Below are positions 16,068 to 26,291 of a stretch of DNA of 64,000 nucleotides, one piece after another. Below the pieces are notes generated by a model that saw only the letters and a list, made by a program, of their open reading frames with translations, had not been told where the DNA came from and did not search any database. A program made the translations under genes and the position numbers. Each line of letters starts with the position of its first letter. Positions within the stretch are counted from its first letter, which is position 1. The DNA comes from Spirochaetota bacterium (lineage in GTDB: Bacteria; Spirochaetota; Brachyspiria; Brachyspirales; JACRPF01): the NCBI GenBank assembly GCA_016214035.1, contig JACRPF010000008.1, positions 62,001-126,000 on the forward strand, given 5' to 3'.

Positions 16068-19000
16068 TCATTGCACTTCTGTCAGCGCATGAAACACCGC
16101 CGGCACATCGGCGTGCAGTTCCACCAGTTCTCCTTTAGCCGTAAACGCGATGAACATTCCGGCGCAGCGCGTTCCGGACATCACCGCATAGGCATACGCG
16201 TAACTCACGAGCTGCGGCGCATAGGAGACGGCTGATACTGCCGCATCCACGCCGGCTGAACCCGTTTTGTAGTCTACGATTACAAACGCATCGTCTCTGA
16301 CCAGAATAAGATCGATTATCCCTTTGACGCATCGCCCGCCGGATACTGCCGCACGCACCGGCACTTCTGTAGTACGCGCATATCCCGGAAACGTTTTGCC
16401 GATGCATGCCGATAATGCCTCCGCCGCGGTCAGGCAGTCTTCCGGCGAAAGCAATGGCGCAACATCATATGCCGCAATGATACGTGCCGCGGTCGCCAGT
16501 TTCACCGCACGGTCTGCCGATGCGGAAAATCCGACGGCGAGGAAATCATGGAGCGCACTCCCGACGGCATCCGCTTTTTCCGATGTAAGACGCAGCCCGT
16601 CACTGAACCTCACCGGAGCGCCGGCGGTAATCATGCCGCGTACCGGTTCGGCGTCAAGTTTCGACGGACGGATATAATACTCCGCCGCGTCCGCCGCGGG
16701 TGTCAGCGTCGGCGAGAACCACCGGTGCATCTGTTTCGTGTTCGGCAGTACCGCGGGCTCCGCATCGAAACACGCCACATCCCAGCGCTCGTCCGGTGCA
16801 TCGGGGAGTTTCACGAGTTCGATGTCCCCCGCGCGTATCACCCGTTCTTCTTTGCCCTTGCGCCCGGCAAACACGAGATAATCGCGCGCGCGCGTGAAGG
16901 CCACATACTGAAGCCGCGTCTCCTCGTCAACCGCCTGACGCGCCGCTTCTACCGCGGCACCGGTTGCATCCATCGCTTTTTGAAACGATGTGTTTTTCGA
17001 CCGCGCGGCATAGGGAAACGGCAGATACCGTATGCCCCTGCCGGCAAGCGGATTGTCCATGACAACACCGCCGTGAGAAAACGCCGACACATCATACAGC
17101 CGTGAGCGGATATCGTTGTCAAGATCGTAGAGTACCACCATCGGCCACTCGAGCCCCTTGCTCCCGTGATACGTGAGTATGCGCACCGCGTCGGTTCCCG
17201 CATCGGTAAGCGTGTCATTACCTTCGTCGGCCATATCGTCAAGATATGAAAGCAGCCCCGGCACCGTCACCGACCTGCCCTCCTGCACGGCATGGTCCTC
17301 GTATTCGCGGGCGAACTGCAGGAGGCGGTCGAGCGATGCGCGTTCTTTTTTCGGGTTCTCGCGATGCATCGCTGCGAGCGGGGCGCGTGTCAGCTCCACC
17401 GCGCGTATGAGCGCCGCGAACGGCGTTAAATGCGCTATATCGCCGTGAGCGGTTTTCAGCGATTCGATGATGACTCCCGCATCGCCGCTGACAGTATTCC
17501 CGGCCAGCGCCGCCAGCCACGCATCGCCGCTCCCCCCGCCGATAAGCACCGACATGATGTACGCGATAGTCGCTTCGGCGAAACCGTCATCGGGATTGAA
17601 CATGAGCGCAAGACCGGAAAGCGGCAGCTTTGATATCAGTTCATTCACCACACCGGCAATGCCGACCTCGACATCGACACCGCGTTCCTTGAAAATATCG
17701 GCGAGCATCATGGCGCGGTCGTTGGTGCGCACGAGCACGGCGATGTCGCTTTTCCGTATCGGCCGCATCGAACCTTTCTGCTTTTCCTCCACAGGATATG
17801 CGGACGGGTCGTTGAGCACCGTGATAATGTAATTGGCGATGGCGGAAAGATCGTCGGCAATATTTTTACCGCTGAAGGAAATATGCGTGAGCGACTTTCT
17901 GCCGGGGATACCCTTACGTTTAGCCGTGAGCCGTATCATATCCCCGGTCATCCCCTGACGCGTGAACACCGGAACGAAAATATCGTTGACCGCGTTTACC
18001 AGCGGTTCGCGTGAACGCCACGACGTGTCGAGCGACCTTGTTGATGAACCGCTGAGCGAGCGCACCGCCGCCGCCATGAGTTCGGGATCGGTGCCGCGGA
18101 AACCGTAGATCGCCTGTTTCGGATCGCCCACCCATATGGAATGCTTCGCGAGCGACGAGAGCTTCAGAAAAAGTGTAAGCTGGAGCGGGCTCGTATCCTG
18201 AAATTCATCGACGAGAACGAGATCGAGTCGTTCAGCTATGCGCGCCGAGATGTCCGGACGTTCCAGCAGTTTCAGACAGAGCGTTTCCTGATCGGTGAAG
18301 TCGAGAAGCCCATGCTTCGCCTTCATATCCGCATACCGTTCCATCACCTTCCCCGCCAGCGTAAAAACGCCCCGGATATACGCGCCGATGTCATCATGAA
18401 ATGACGGCCACGTATGATGCGTATCGGCTATCCTCCGCACGGCGGCAAGATCGTCATCGGCGCCGGACCGCTTTCCCGCCGCAATGCCGGCAAGCGACTT
18501 GATGTCATTCCATGAAACCCCGTGATGCGCACTGTGTATGAACCATTCCAGCGAGGAGAGCGCCTGCGCCGTAGTCTTGGTGGTGTCACCGGCCGCGATG
18601 CGCTGCGCGAGCGCCGTACGCGCTTCCGCGACCGCCGCAGTGAGCGCTTCATACTGATCGGCATCCGGATGCAGGGCGTGCATCATTACGATGATATTCT
18701 CTTCAGCCGCCGCCGGAAGATCGGCATGCCGTATGCCGTTGCTCCGCGCCGCGTTGACGATGGACAGTATCGCCGGACGCCACGCCTCATCCTCCATGGC
18801 GAAACGCCGTGACAGCCGGTTCAATAACGCGATCTCATCCGCCGTGATGACCTCGGCAAGCGCGCGGTTGAAATAGCGCACCTCATCGCCCTGCGGTATC
18901 ACCTGCTGACGCACCGGGAGATCGGCCTCGAACGCGAATTCGCCGAGGAGTGATCCGCAGACGCTGTTCACCGTACCGATGCGCGATTCGCGTATGAGAT

Positions 19001-19211
19001 ACGCCTCATCAATCTTTCCCGCGTTTATCAGATGCTGCGCCGCACGGTCGAGAAGTTCGGCCGCGGCCTTCCGCGTGAACGTGGTCATGATGAACGCCTG
19101 CGGCCGCGTTGTAATCTCTCCCCCGCCGCATATCGCGTCGCAGAGTATCGATGCGAGCGTGTGTGTCTTCCCGCTCCCCGCCCCCGCGTTGATGATCTGA
19201 ATGTTACCCAT
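16068..19211 (-). CDS. addA: AddA/RecB-type helicase-nuclease
   Basis: This is the large subunit of an AddAB-type enzyme that resects double-strand breaks for recombination. The 1047-residue protein has a UvrD-family helicase core: Walker A NAGAGSGKTHT at residues 7-17, the Q/Ia region, Walker B LVLVDEFQDTSPLQ near 330, and a motif VI-like LQYVAFTRARDYLVF near 765. A RecB-like nuclease domain is at the C-terminus (GIIDLILVRDD, then IVDYKTG near 1000). It overlaps the end of the addB gene by 8 bp, typical of the pair. Confidence 0.85.
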   Translation of the reverse strand: MGNIQIINAGAGSGKTHTLASILCDAICGGGEITTRPQAFIMTTFTRKAAAELLDRAAQHLINAGKIDEAYLIRESRIGTVNSVCGSLLGEFAFEADLPVRQQVIPQGDEVRYFNRALAEVITADEIALLNRLSRRFAMEDEAWRPAILSIVNAARSNGIRHADLPAAAEENIIVMMHALHPDADQYEALTAAVAEARTALAQRIAAGDTTKTTAQALSSLEWFIHSAHHGVSWNDIKSLAGIAAGKRSGADDDLAAVRRIADTHHTWPSFHDDIGAYIRGVFTLAGKVMERYADMKAKHGLLDFTDQETLCLKLLERPDISARIAERLDLVLVDEFQDTSPLQLTLFLKLSSLAKHSIWVGDPKQAIYGFRGTDPELMAAAVRSLSGSSTRSLDTSWRSREPLVNAVNDIFVPVFTRQGMTGDMIRLTAKRKGIPGRKSLTHISFSGKNIADDLSAIANYIITVLNDPSAYPVEEKQKGSMRPIRKSDIAVLVRTNDRAMMLADIFKERGVDVEVGIAGVVNELISKLPLSGLALMFNPDDGFAEATIAYIMSVLIGGGSGDAWLAALAGNTVSGDAGVIIESLKTAHGDIAHLTPFAALIRAVELTRAPLAAMHRENPKKERASLDRLLQFAREYEDHAVQEGRSVTVPGLLSYLDDMADEGNDTLTDAGTDAVRILTYHGSKGLEWPMVVLYDLDNDIRSRLYDVSAFSHGGVVMDNPLAGRGIRYLPFPYAARSKNTSFQKAMDATGAAVEAARQAVDEETRLQYVAFTRARDYLVFAGRKGKEERVIRAGDIELVKLPDAPDERWDVACFDAEPAVLPNTKQMHRWFSPTLTPAADAAEYYIRPSKLDAEPVRGMITAGAPVRFSDGLRLTSEKADAVGSALHDFLAVGFSASADRAVKLATAARIIAAYDVAPLLSPEDCLTAAEALSACIGKTFPGYARTTEVPVRAAVSGGRCVKGIIDLILVRDDAFVIVDYKTGSAGVDAAVSAVSYAPQLVSYAYAYAVMSGTRCAGMFIAFTAKGELVELHADVPAVFHALTEVQ

Positions 19212-21825
19212 GAAACACCTCGTCCACGCGGCAGAACAAACGGTAATCGCAGAAGCCGCACGGCGCGTTCAGGAACGGCGTTTCCGTCTTTACATGTTCC
19301 GGAACGCCGATGGCAGTCTGCATACGCTCAAACCCCTGTCTCACCCGTGTTATCTCGGCTGCCGCCTTTTTCCACACATCTTTTTCATACGATGCGGGCT
19401 CGGGATAGTCGACTGTCTGCGCCCCGGGAAATGCGTCCGCATGCACGGTGAGAAATGCCGCGTCACGGATGATGAAAAATGCCGTCGGCACGCGGGCGCC
19501 TTCAAGCATGGAGTATACCGCCGTCTGAAGCGCGCGTCCTTCGGCAAGCGTCTTCTCGCGGTAATTATAGCCGGACCACTTCATATCAACGATGGCGCGC
19601 TTCTGCTCCCGTTCGATGAGTATATCGCATGAACCGGTAAGCCTGATGCCGTCCTTCGTTTTTTCTTTATACCGGTGTTCAACACCCGCCACGCGGTACT
19701 TCCCTTCACGGAGCATACGCACGAACGACTTCGCCGCCGAGACGATGATGCGCCCCACGCGGTCGCGTTCCGCCGAACGTTCCCGCATCGCCAGCATGCA
19801 GACCTCGCGTTCAATAAAATCGCGATACCGTGACGCAATGACACCGTCGATGTCGCCGTCAGCGGCAAACGTGTTTTCCGCAAGATAACCGCCGATAACC
19901 GCATGGGCGATATTCCCGTACACCTGTTCATCGCTTTCGTCGATACGGTACGATTCCGGCGAAAGCGAGAGGCCGTACTTCAGCGTGTAGGCGAACGGAC
20001 AGCCGATGAGCTGTTCCAGCGACGAATACGATTCCGTTCTATCGGGGACTACGCCTCCGGGAAGACTCCATTCCCGCCGTGCCGGCTCGATATCCGGAAC
20101 ACCGGCCGGAACGATATGATCCGCCTGTTTCAGCGCGAGTGCCGCCGGGTCATAGACGATATCGTTGACATCGAATGTCCTGACGCCGTTGGTGAACGCA
20201 GCCGCAAGTTCATACTGTATCGGATGCGGTTTGTCCGCTTCGCCGCTGTGCTGTGACGAGTGTATCAGTACGAGCCGTTTACCCGCGCTCATCACCGCAC
20301 GCCGCCATGCCGAGGCGTATCGCGTGAGCCGTTCATGCGATGCAGGATAACGCGTGCCGAGTCCGGAGAGTATTGAACGCTCCCCGTCATTGAAAAAGCG
20401 GGACGCCTGCGCCGGCAATGTGCTTTCGGCTGCGTTAAACCAGATGACCGTTTCAATCGGCGTGATGATCGCACCCGGATGCGCCATCACCGTTGCCGCT
20501 TGCGCCTGACGGACACGCGGCAGCGGTGTCTTCATCGTCTGCGCGATATCGGCGAACAGCCGCTCGAGATCAAGCCGCGAGAACGAATCCTGCTTTTTCA
20601 GCTTCACCGCTGCACAGAGTTCTCCCGCCTGATCGATGGCGCGGTCCATGCCGTACAGATCTTCATCGGTACTCATTACCTTCGCGTTCGCCCAGCGAAT
20701 GAACCGTTCACCGGCATCGAGAATATACTGCCGGGGCATCGGTTGATCCGCCGGAATGTGTTCTATCTTCAGCCAGGCGGTAATTACCTCTTCCTCATGC
20801 GTCCGTTCGCCGGATGAAAGCCCCGACAGATAGTTATTGATGACACCGTGATAATGCGTCCCTCCGGCCCCGTAGGTACCGCTGATGACGGCGGACAGTT
20901 TTTGACAGAGCATGTTCGGCAGCGGAGAAACGGTTAACAGCAGATAGTCTTTCATGGCGCGCACGTCAACCGGTTCCCATGAGGTGAATAAAAAGAGCGG
21001 CAGTATGGCAAGTGCGTCATGTCCGTAGGCGTCGATGCTGCTGCCGCTTCTCGGCAATCCCGCGCGTGTGAGCGCATCGTCAAGCACATCCATGTCCGCT
21101 TCGGCGATAAGCGCCGTGGAGCCGATACCGTCGGCCGCAGCAATTGCCGCCGCCGCATCCGCCGCTTCGGCGATGTTGTTCGCCTCGATGAACAACAGCG
21201 TTCCGTCACCGCGCCATTGGGTGCGTTCACCGGTACGCATAAATGAACACGCGGCCTCAAGATCACCCGTGCGGCTGATTGCCATTGCGTGATATACGAC
21301 AATATCCGTGCCGCAATTTCCCAGTTCGTCGAACAGTTCGCGCCAGAGCGTTTCCCAAGTTTCGCGCGCGTCGACGAATGACAGCGCCGCAACGGGATTG
21401 ACGTAATTGCCGGACCTGAGCGCCTCGAGAACGGCGCGTATGCGGTCGGGAACTCCGTCATGCAGCCCGAGCACACGCGCGTTTTTTTCTATCGCCGCAA
21501 GCACCGGAAGACGCCCCCCGGCAAGTGCGGTGATATCAAGCGCGGACGGGCTTGCCGTCATGAGTTCATCGCGGGCGGAGAGCAGCGCTTTCGCCGCGCC
21601 GAAGCTGTCCCGTGCGAATGATGATGAAAAAAAATGACCCTCGCCGAGGTCGGCTATCGAGCGTTCATATTCGAACGTACGCCGTATCTCCGGTTTGTCC
21701 GGATGCCTGCATCCCAGATGCGTCTCGAGCATGCCGAGAAACGACAACGGCCCCAGCGCAACAGCGCCGGGCATATCCGCGCCGTGCACTTCACCGTCAA
21801 GCCAATGCCCGAGAATAACAGTCAT
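19204..21825 (-). CDS. addB: AddB-like nuclease subunit with iron-sulfur staple
   Basis: The partner of AddA, 873 residues. No Walker A motif is seen at the N-terminus, so it is probably a helicase-like scaffold without ATPase activity, as in many AddB proteins. The C-terminal nuclease has GSCDILIEREQKRAIVDMKW near residue 730. It is bracketed by cysteines, LIGCPFAYTLKYGL near 600 and APCGFCDYRLFC near 855, matching the Cx(n)CxxCx5C arrangement that binds a 4Fe-4S cluster in AddB. GGAG precedes the ATG by about 7 nt. Confidence 0.8.
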   Translation of the reverse strand: MTVILGHWLDGEVHGADMPGAVALGPLSFLGMLETHLGCRHPDKPEIRRTFEYERSIADLGEGHFFSSSFARDSFGAAKALLSARDELMTASPSALDITALAGGRLPVLAAIEKNARVLGLHDGVPDRIRAVLEALRSGNYVNPVAALSFVDARETWETLWRELFDELGNCGTDIVVYHAMAISRTGDLEAACSFMRTGERTQWRGDGTLLFIEANNIAEAADAAAAIAAADGIGSTALIAEADMDVLDDALTRAGLPRSGSSIDAYGHDALAILPLFLFTSWEPVDVRAMKDYLLLTVSPLPNMLCQKLSAVISGTYGAGGTHYHGVINNYLSGLSSGERTHEEEVITAWLKIEHIPADQPMPRQYILDAGERFIRWANAKVMSTDEDLYGMDRAIDQAGELCAAVKLKKQDSFSRLDLERLFADIAQTMKTPLPRVRQAQAATVMAHPGAIITPIETVIWFNAAESTLPAQASRFFNDGERSILSGLGTRYPASHERLTRYASAWRRAVMSAGKRLVLIHSSQHSGEADKPHPIQYELAAAFTNGVRTFDVNDIVYDPAALALKQADHIVPAGVPDIEPARREWSLPGGVVPDRTESYSSLEQLIGCPFAYTLKYGLSLSPESYRIDESDEQVYGNIAHAVIGGYLAENTFAADGDIDGVIASRYRDFIEREVCMLAMRERSAERDRVGRIIVSAAKSFVRMLREGKYRVAGVEHRYKEKTKDGIRLTGSCDILIEREQKRAIVDMKWSGYNYREKTLAEGRALQTAVYSMLEGARVPTAFFIIRDAAFLTVHADAFPGAQTVDYPEPASYEKDVWKKAAAEITRVRQGFERMQTAIGVPEHVKTETPFLNAPCGFCDYRLFCRVDEVFHG

Positions 21826-21906
21826 CGTATCGCTCCATTACGGCAGTATATCATGGCATAAAGTATATTCCGCCGGCGACAAATAGTGTCGCTGACGCAT
21901 CGCAAT

Positions 21907-23160
21907 TCAATAGAGCGCATTGCCGCCGGCGGAAGCGGCCCCGGTCATGGCCGCACTATTGATATTGGCGATACCGCCGGCATCAACGGTGAATGGAGTA
22001 TTGGTAAGTATCGTGTCGTAATACAGATAGTCCATCGTCCCGGTGATAAATCTATTATCATACAGCAGATGACCCGCCTGCGCACCGAGTTCCTGCAGAC
22101 CGTACAAGGTTCCCGCAACACCGCCGAAAATATTATTGGAGATGATGAGCGGCGATGCATTGAACAGCAGCACCGAACAGTGCGTCATATTATTGTTCGT
22201 CACGGCGCTGTTCACGAGCGAAAAAGCGGCGGGAATATTGAGATAGAATACCTGCGCACCCGAGTTGCTCAGCACACTCACCGATGAGAATACGGTGTTC
22301 GATCCGTAATCGATGAACGCGGCACTTCCTGCGCCGGCGTAATTCGTCAGGATAGCGCAATTCGTGACGAGCGCATTCGTACATCGGGACAGGGATATTC
22401 CTCCGGCATGCGTCACCGAATAATTGCGCGACAGATGCGTTTCAGCGATACGCACATCGCGCGCATATGACGCGTGAACCGCAGCGCCTTTGTTCCCGGC
22501 ACTGTTCGATATGAATCTGCTTGAGGCTATATGTACGTTCGAAGCATTCGAAATGAATATCCCGCCGCCGTTGCCCGCATGATTCGACACCACCGAACAG
22601 TTCGTCAGCATGAAATGCACGGTTGCGATGACGGCAATGCCGCCGCCGTCAGCATTGCTGCCGTTCTTAACCGTGAATCCGTTCAGTGCAACACCATGCG
22701 CGTTGGAAACCGTTACCACCCGATACCCCGCAAGGCCGCCGTCGAGTATGCTGTGATTCGACGCATACCGGAGGGAAAAATCGTTTTCCCATCCGCCGGT
22801 AAGCGTGATGCCCGCAGCAGTATTCGTCAGGTACAGTCCGTCCATACCGCTGTTCAATCCATTCCCCGGCGTGTACTGACCTTTGGCGCACCGTACGGCG
22901 ATTGACCCGTATATCCGTGCCGCCGTCACGGCGTTCTGCAATGTCTTCAGCGGCGCGGACGCGTTCGTACCGGTATTCGCGTCGCTGCCCGTCAGAGATG
23001 CATACACGACGACCGGGGGCGTATTCGTCATGTTGTCAGATGATTGCGCCGCCGTGATGCCCGCACGGTCGCGCAGCGTGTCGCGTCTGCCGCGGAACAG
23101 GTCGAAGGCATGCGCCGCCGTCATTCCGGCGATCATAAGCAGCAGTACTGGTATCCTCAT
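21907..23160 (-). CDS. Secreted right-handed beta-helix repeat protein
   Basis: The start at 23160 is favoured because GAGG lies 6 nt upstream; a GTG at 23172 is also in frame. A signal peptide (PVLLLMIAGMTAAHAF) precedes a short linker. Then VYASLTGSDANTGTNASAPL near residue 50 opens the helix, as in many polysaccharide-associated or adhesin-like beta-helix proteins. Repeats of the form NGGGI, NKGAAVH and NAGGISLS rich in Asn follow. The C-terminal block RFITGTMDYLYYD closely matches those of the beta-helix proteins at 52389-56916, so these are paralogues. It is the last gene of the cyclase/FecR operon. Confidence 0.75.
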   Translation of the reverse strand: MRIPVLLLMIAGMTAAHAFDLFRGRRDTLRDRAGITAAQSSDNMTNTPPVVVYASLTGSDANTGTNASAPLKTLQNAVTAARIYGSIAVRCAKGQYTPGNGLNSGMDGLYLTNTAAGITLTGGWENDFSLRYASNHSILDGGLAGYRVVTVSNAHGVALNGFTVKNGSNADGGGIAVIATVHFMLTNCSVVSNHAGNGGGIFISNASNVHIASSRFISNSAGNKGAAVHASYARDVRIAETHLSRNYSVTHAGGISLSRCTNALVTNCAILTNYAGAGSAAFIDYGSNTVFSSVSVLSNSGAQVFYLNIPAAFSLVNSAVTNNNMTHCSVLLFNASPLIISNNIFGGVAGTLYGLQELGAQAGHLLYDNRFITGTMDYLYYDTILTNTPFTVDAGGIANINSAAMTGAASAGGNALY

Positions 23161-23172
23161 CCGTATCCTCAC

Positions 23173-24399
23173 TTAAAAATCGAACCGGTATCCGATGCCG
23201 AGCTGCGGCAGCAATGCCGGGCCGCCGCTGACAGGAAAAAATACAAGGCATGACACAACCGCATAAACGTTGTACACGCCCGCCACTGCCGACGGCGTCA
23301 GTTCAAGCGCGTGGCTCAGGGTATCGAACGGCGGGGCAAGATACAGAAAACTGTATCCCGCATGCAGCCGCACATCGATGGAATACATCTCATGCGGAGA
23401 ACCGATGACCCGGTATGCGGCGAAGACCGAACAGTTCATCAGCGTCTGCCGCACCGTCACATTGCTGATATTCTCCTGCCAATGATCGAATCCGGCGCTC
23501 ATGCCGACGCTGAACGGACCGGAAAAATTCCAATCGAGCAGCACGGTCACAAGATTGCCGCCGCCCGCTTCCAGCGACACACCGAAACGCCGCTGATGCT
23601 CCCGCTCATCGAGCGCGATACGCTGTGCTATTTCCGCGGCATCGGCGCCTGCGGGCAGAATATACCGGTAGAGTTCATTCGTCGCCGCCGGCAGGCCTTT
23701 CTTCCGCGCCTCATCCAGCGCCGTCAATGCCCGGACAAATGACCCGATCGGCTGATCGTACGCAAGCTCCCGGAATGATCGTCCCGCCTCCGTTTTTTTG
23801 TCGCCCAATCTGTCGAGCGCAGCCCTGGCGCCTGAAAAATCACCGGTAAGCGCGAGCGCGAGGGACATGCCCACCGCGCGGTCTATAACCTGCCGCTCAT
23901 CGAGCCTCCGCTCATCGGCTTCCGAAAGATCCCTGAGCGCTGTACGGGGCCGCCCGGCCCTTACGGCAGCGATGCCGCGTTCGACCGAATACAGATCCCC
24001 GCGTCTGCCTTTGATCAGCGCGTCCGCTTGTACCGTTTCATTCCGCAGCAGATACAGCCGCGCCAGCATCGCACGGCTCCGTTCTGAATCCGGAAACTGT
24101 TCGATCGAGCGCAGCAGATACATTATCTTTTTATCAGCGCTGCTTTCATCGACCGCAGCCAGATAATATTTATCGACCTCGACATCAAGTTCGAGTTTCT
24201 TTATCCTGGCCTTTTCAACGACCGCCGTCGTCCCGTCCTTTTGATAGGTGACCGATTCCTTCGTCTGTGATATGACTTTTCCGACGATGACAGTACCGTC
24301 ATCTAAAATGATCCGGTCAGCCGCATCAACGAAGCATGCCGCGCATATGATAAGGGCTAAGATCGCACGTACGATCTTCAGTCTGGAGTACATGTTCAT
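23173..24399 (-). CDS. Outer-membrane barrel protein with TPR-like region
   Basis: The 408-residue protein has a signal peptide (about 1-26), then a small beta domain (IILDDGTVIVGKVISQTKES, residues 29-48). A helical region with TPR-like features follows (about 75-280). The C-terminal ~120 residues alternate hydrophobic and polar positions and end in LGIGYRFDF, the terminal Phe signature of outer-membrane beta-barrels. ATGA overlap (24396-24399) couples it to the FecR gene. The small beta domain resembles the C-terminus of that FecR protein, which supports a shared role. Confidence 0.6.
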   Translation of the reverse strand: MNMYSRLKIVRAILALIICAACFVDAADRIILDDGTVIVGKVISQTKESVTYQKDGTTAVVEKARIKKLELDVEVDKYYLAAVDESSADKKIMYLLRSIEQFPDSERSRAMLARLYLLRNETVQADALIKGRRGDLYSVERGIAAVRAGRPRTALRDLSEADERRLDERQVIDRAVGMSLALALTGDFSGARAALDRLGDKKTEAGRSFRELAYDQPIGSFVRALTALDEARKKGLPAATNELYRYILPAGADAAEIAQRIALDEREHQRRFGVSLEAGGGNLVTVLLDWNFSGPFSVGMSAGFDHWQENISNVTVRQTLMNCSVFAAYRVIGSPHEMYSIDVRLHAGYSFLYLAPPFDTLSHALELTPSAVAGVYNVYAVVSCLVFFPVSGGPALLPQLGIGYRFDF

Positions 24400-26291
24400 T
24401 TTGCATCTTTCTTAAGATAATCGATCGATTGAATCCGCACGCGTTGTATCACTTTAACACCGTCATCGGTATCGATATATATTTCATCTTCGGTCTGCCG
24501 GATGATCCTTCCCTGTATAACGGCATCATCGATCTGAACGATGCGCTCGGTGACCGCCACTTTCCGTTTCGGTAGTAGTGCATTGGTACCCGGTGTATCG
24601 CTGCCCGACCCCGGGACAGTGCCTGCAGCGGCCGTCCTGACCGCCGTTTTTTCCGGATCCGGCATCACCACCGGCTTCACCGCAACTTTTTCCGGCTCGG
24701 GTTTCACGACCGGCTTCACAGCAACTTTTTCCGGCTCGGGTTTTACCGCCGGTTTGACGGCAGTTTTTACCGGAACGGCTGTTTCATTCGTACGTGGCGT
24801 AGCATTGCTTACCGCATCGTTTGTCGCCATAGTGGTAACGCCCGCCTGGGTCGCCGCATTCGGCACAACGGCGGCTTTCACCGGCGGCACTTCCACATGG
24901 AACGACCGTGCTTCGCTTGAAAGTCCATCGGCATCAGTAACGCGCCAGAAGTAATCGCCGGATGGAACTTCCCGTTTCATCGAAACAAAATTATTACGTG
25001 TCTGCTCACGGTACACAATGTCATTCATATCCTTATCGCGCGCCACCGTCACCGTCGATACGCCTCCCTCCCCGTCCCAGCTCATCACCACCCCGTTCGA
25101 TGACGCTTTGACGACGGATGCCGGTGCCGGAAACAGCGCCTTCGGCGGTTCATTTTTCTTCTCTTCGGCGACCGTGAAGGGCACTATGCCGCTGACCGTC
25201 TCGTGCACCAGATCGCCGCGCTCTATTTTCGAACGCACACGCCAGAAATACATCCCCGCGGTCATCATATCTGCCGCGAGCGTCTGCATCGCCGTGTTTT
25301 TCTGATAGATGATATCCGTGAACAACCGGTCACGCGCGACTTCGAGCGTATGCTGCATATCGCTCCGTCCCGCCTCCCAGCGGAATGAAACCACCGAATT
25401 CTCACGATATGGTATGATGGTATTGCTTGCCGGATACACCGCCGCCGCGGGCATACCGCGCAGCACCACGAGCCTGCCGCTCACCTCATTACCGCCGGCG
25501 GTGACATGCCAGATATAATTGCCCGGCGCAAGTTCCACCGTATTGGGCGATGCCGGCGCCTTCTTTTTTATAACACTTTCGCCGCGCTCGGCGCGTACTA
25601 TCTCGATATCCGCCGCCTTGGCGTTCATCCAGGCAAACAGCACCGGTACGCGCTCATTCGTGGCTATCTGATACGTCCGCCGCGCCGGTGTGAGCACATC
25701 GAAGGCATTGCGTTTCTCGGTCACATTGCTCCCGGTTACATCGGCGCGTTCATTGCGCGCAAGCGTGCGTTCCTCGCCGCCCCGTCCCCGGACAACGGCG
25801 CTGCCGTTCGCCACCGCGACCTCGACACTGTTCGAATTCCCTTTCAGTGAAATATCCCCTGTCGCATGAACCGCCGCCCCGGCGAGTGTGCGTACCTGCA
25901 CCGGACGCGACCCCTCCTCGCGACGCGTCGCTATTTCACCGCTGTAGAAATTGATGTTCACCGAGTTCTCGCCGCGCGACAGGCGTATCATGCTCTCGCC
26001 GCCGAGTTCCACCGCGGTGCCGTCGAACAGTTTGATGGAAGCCTCACCGCCGCGCTCGGTCATCACCGTATCCGATTCATACACCGGCTGAGAACGGTCG
26101 ACGGCGCGCCAGACCACCTCGCCCGCGTATTTACGCTGTACCACGCGTTCCTTGTAGGTTATCGTGCCTATCTCGCTGCGCACGCCCTTGCGTGAGACCG
26201 CATTGATATCGAAATAAAGACCGGCGGAACTCGCCGCAATAGCCGCCGTACAGACGGCGTAGAAGATGACATCACTGACTGATGATCTCAT
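24396..26291 (-). CDS. FecR-domain protein with FN3-like and Pro/Lys repeat regions
   Basis: A single N-terminal membrane anchor (about residues 8-25) precedes a FecR domain (about 60-190: ASIKLFDGTAVELGGESMIR, EIATRREEGSRPVQVRTLAG). Two or three FN3-like beta modules follow (FAWMNAKAADIEI, SFRWEAGRSDMQ, MSWDGEGGVS). A three-fold 13-residue repeat (KPVVKPEPEKVAV) then spans about residues 505-550, encoded by a 39-bp DNA repeat. The end (VQIDDAVIQGRIIRQTEDEI) matches the beta domain of the next protein. Its start overlaps the cyclase gene by 20 bp. Such FecR proteins are usually periplasmic sensors or scaffolds; its role here is inferred. Confidence 0.7.
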   Translation of the reverse strand: MRSSVSDVIFYAVCTAAIAASSAGLYFDINAVSRKGVRSEIGTITYKERVVQRKYAGEVVWRAVDRSQPVYESDTVMTERGGEASIKLFDGTAVELGGESMIRLSRGENSVNINFYSGEIATRREEGSRPVQVRTLAGAAVHATGDISLKGNSNSVEVAVANGSAVVRGRGGEERTLARNERADVTGSNVTEKRNAFDVLTPARRTYQIATNERVPVLFAWMNAKAADIEIVRAERGESVIKKKAPASPNTVELAPGNYIWHVTAGGNEVSGRLVVLRGMPAAAVYPASNTIIPYRENSVVSFRWEAGRSDMQHTLEVARDRLFTDIIYQKNTAMQTLAADMMTAGMYFWRVRSKIERGDLVHETVSGIVPFTVAEEKKNEPPKALFPAPASVVKASSNGVVMSWDGEGGVSTVTVARDKDMNDIVYREQTRNNFVSMKREVPSGDYFWRVTDADGLSSEARSFHVEVPPVKAAVVPNAATQAGVTTMATNDAVSNATPRTNETAVPVKTAVKPAVKPEPEKVAVKPVVKPEPEKVAVKPVVMPDPEKTAVRTAAAGTVPGSGSDTPGTNALLPKRKVAVTERIVQIDDAVIQGRIIRQTEDEIYIDTDDGVKVIQRVRIQSIDYLKKDAK

